Part shown: in pieces, positions 63,661 to 64,000 of the stretch
Position numbering within the stretch: the stretch's first letter is position 1
Layout of the letters: each line of letters starts with the position of its first letter
NCBI RefSeq assembly: GCF_002964705.1
Contig: NZ_PQCD01000022.1
Coordinates: 65,186-129,185 of the forward strand
DNA length: 64,000 bases
Reading direction: 5' to 3'
Origin: Pseudoalteromonas sp. T1lg75
Lineage (GTDB): Bacteria > Pseudomonadota > Gammaproteobacteria > Enterobacterales > Alteromonadaceae
Program-made: the position numbers and the translations under genes
The notes under the pieces: model-generated
Told to the model about the DNA's origin: nothing
Database searches by the model: none
Seen by the model: only the letters and a program-made list of their open reading frames with translations

Positions 63661-64000
63661 TTTTTCCCTCGACTTTGCCCCCGATGTGCGCCCACTGGCG
63701 GCGCGCATGCGGCCAACGTCCCTGCAGCAATACATAGGCCAAAGCCACATTCTTGGCCCCGAGCAACCCCTTTATCGTGCCATTACCTCTGGCCATTGCC
63801 ACAGCCTGATCTTATGGGGGCCGCCGGGAGTAGGAAAAACCACCTTGGCACATATTATTGCCCATCACTGCGATGCCGAATTTATCACCTTATCGGCGGT
63901 GACCGCCGGGGTAAAGGATATACGTGAAGCGGTCGAGCAGGCTCAGCTCAGCTTGCAACAAGGGCGTCGCAGTCTGTTGTTTGTGGACGAAGTACATCGT
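63650..64000 (+). CDS. rarA: Replication-associated recombination protein A (partial)
   Basis: This AAA+ clamp-loader-like ATPase (MgsA/RarA) acts at stalled replication forks. Only the first 117 codons are in the window. The start is GTG 63650, overlapping the lolA stop by 11 bases, with GAGGAAG upstream. The visible sequence includes [18 protein letters not shown], Walker [17 protein letters not shown], the [14 protein letters not shown] sensor region and Walker [11 protein letters not shown], which is cut at the last base. The gene order ftsK-lolA-rarA is conserved. Confidence 0.95.
   Translation, partial: MANSFSLDFAPDVRPLAARMRPTSLQQYIGQSHILGPEQPLYRAITSGHCHSLILWGPPGVGKTTLAHIIAHHCDAEFITLSAVTAGVKDIREAVEQAQLSLQQGRRSLLFVDEVHR

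Overview
The window looks like chromosomal DNA of a marine gammaproteobacterium of the order Alteromonadales, perhaps near Pseudoalteromonadaceae or Shewanellaceae. This rests on gene content and order, not on a database search: serC-aroA-cmk-rpsA-ihfB-lapA-lapB-pyrF, lolCDE, hflD-mnmA, cspD/clpS-clpA/infA/bpt/aat/trxB, a monomeric NADP isocitrate dehydrogenase, a divergent ald/lrp pair and ftsK-lolA-rarA. Most of it is core metabolism, translation, envelope maintenance and protein turnover. No rRNA, tRNA, CRISPR array, transposase or integrase gene was found.

Layout. 1-8200: a dispersed repeat at the window edge, then serC (broken by an apparent one-base deletion), aroA, cmk, rpsA, ihfB, lapA, lapB, pyrF and a small membrane-anchored protein. 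8200-12040: a CvfB-like S1 protein and a DEAD-box helicase on the minus strand, then trhO and a small lipoprotein. 12360-20800: a two-gene RND efflux system, a cNMP/CBS/DUF294 protein overlapping a DEDDh exonuclease, and a BCCT transporter. 21046-25045: an S46 dipeptidyl-peptidase and asparagine synthetase B. 25060-27650: a small accessory island with an orphan near-perfect LexA box, at least one integron attC-like site, a secreted small protein, a GNAT acetyltransferase and a DUF1566-type protein.

27877-37640: pxpC and pxpB, an MFS transporter, an exported MsrA-Trx-MsrB fusion, a MITE-like repeat, a frameshifted GlxA-type regulator, a long beta-ketoacyl synthase, and the glutathione-dependent formaldehyde pair fghA/adhC, whose LysR regulator is divergent. 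37728-50662: LysR, lolCDE, a DUF4826 protein, a GNAT protein, the ribosomal oxygenase roxA, purB, hflD, mnmA, a Nudix hydrolase, rluE and icd. 50967-56814: cspD, clpS-clpA, infA, bpt, aat and trxB, which gathers much of the bacterial N-degron pathway into one block. 57075-64000: pssA, ald/lrp, ftsK, lolA and the start of rarA, which runs off the window.

The items most worth checking are the two single-base frameshifts (serC, glxA), the repeat family (a 53-bp identical inverted copy at 144-196 and 32301-32353, with 18-bp terminal inverted repeats at 32302-32567), the attC/LexA-box island, and the MsrA-Trx-MsrB domain order. I found no clear previously undescribed multi-gene system. The closest candidates are the accessory island and the conserved-looking pairing of a nucleotide-sensing DUF294 protein with an exonuclease.
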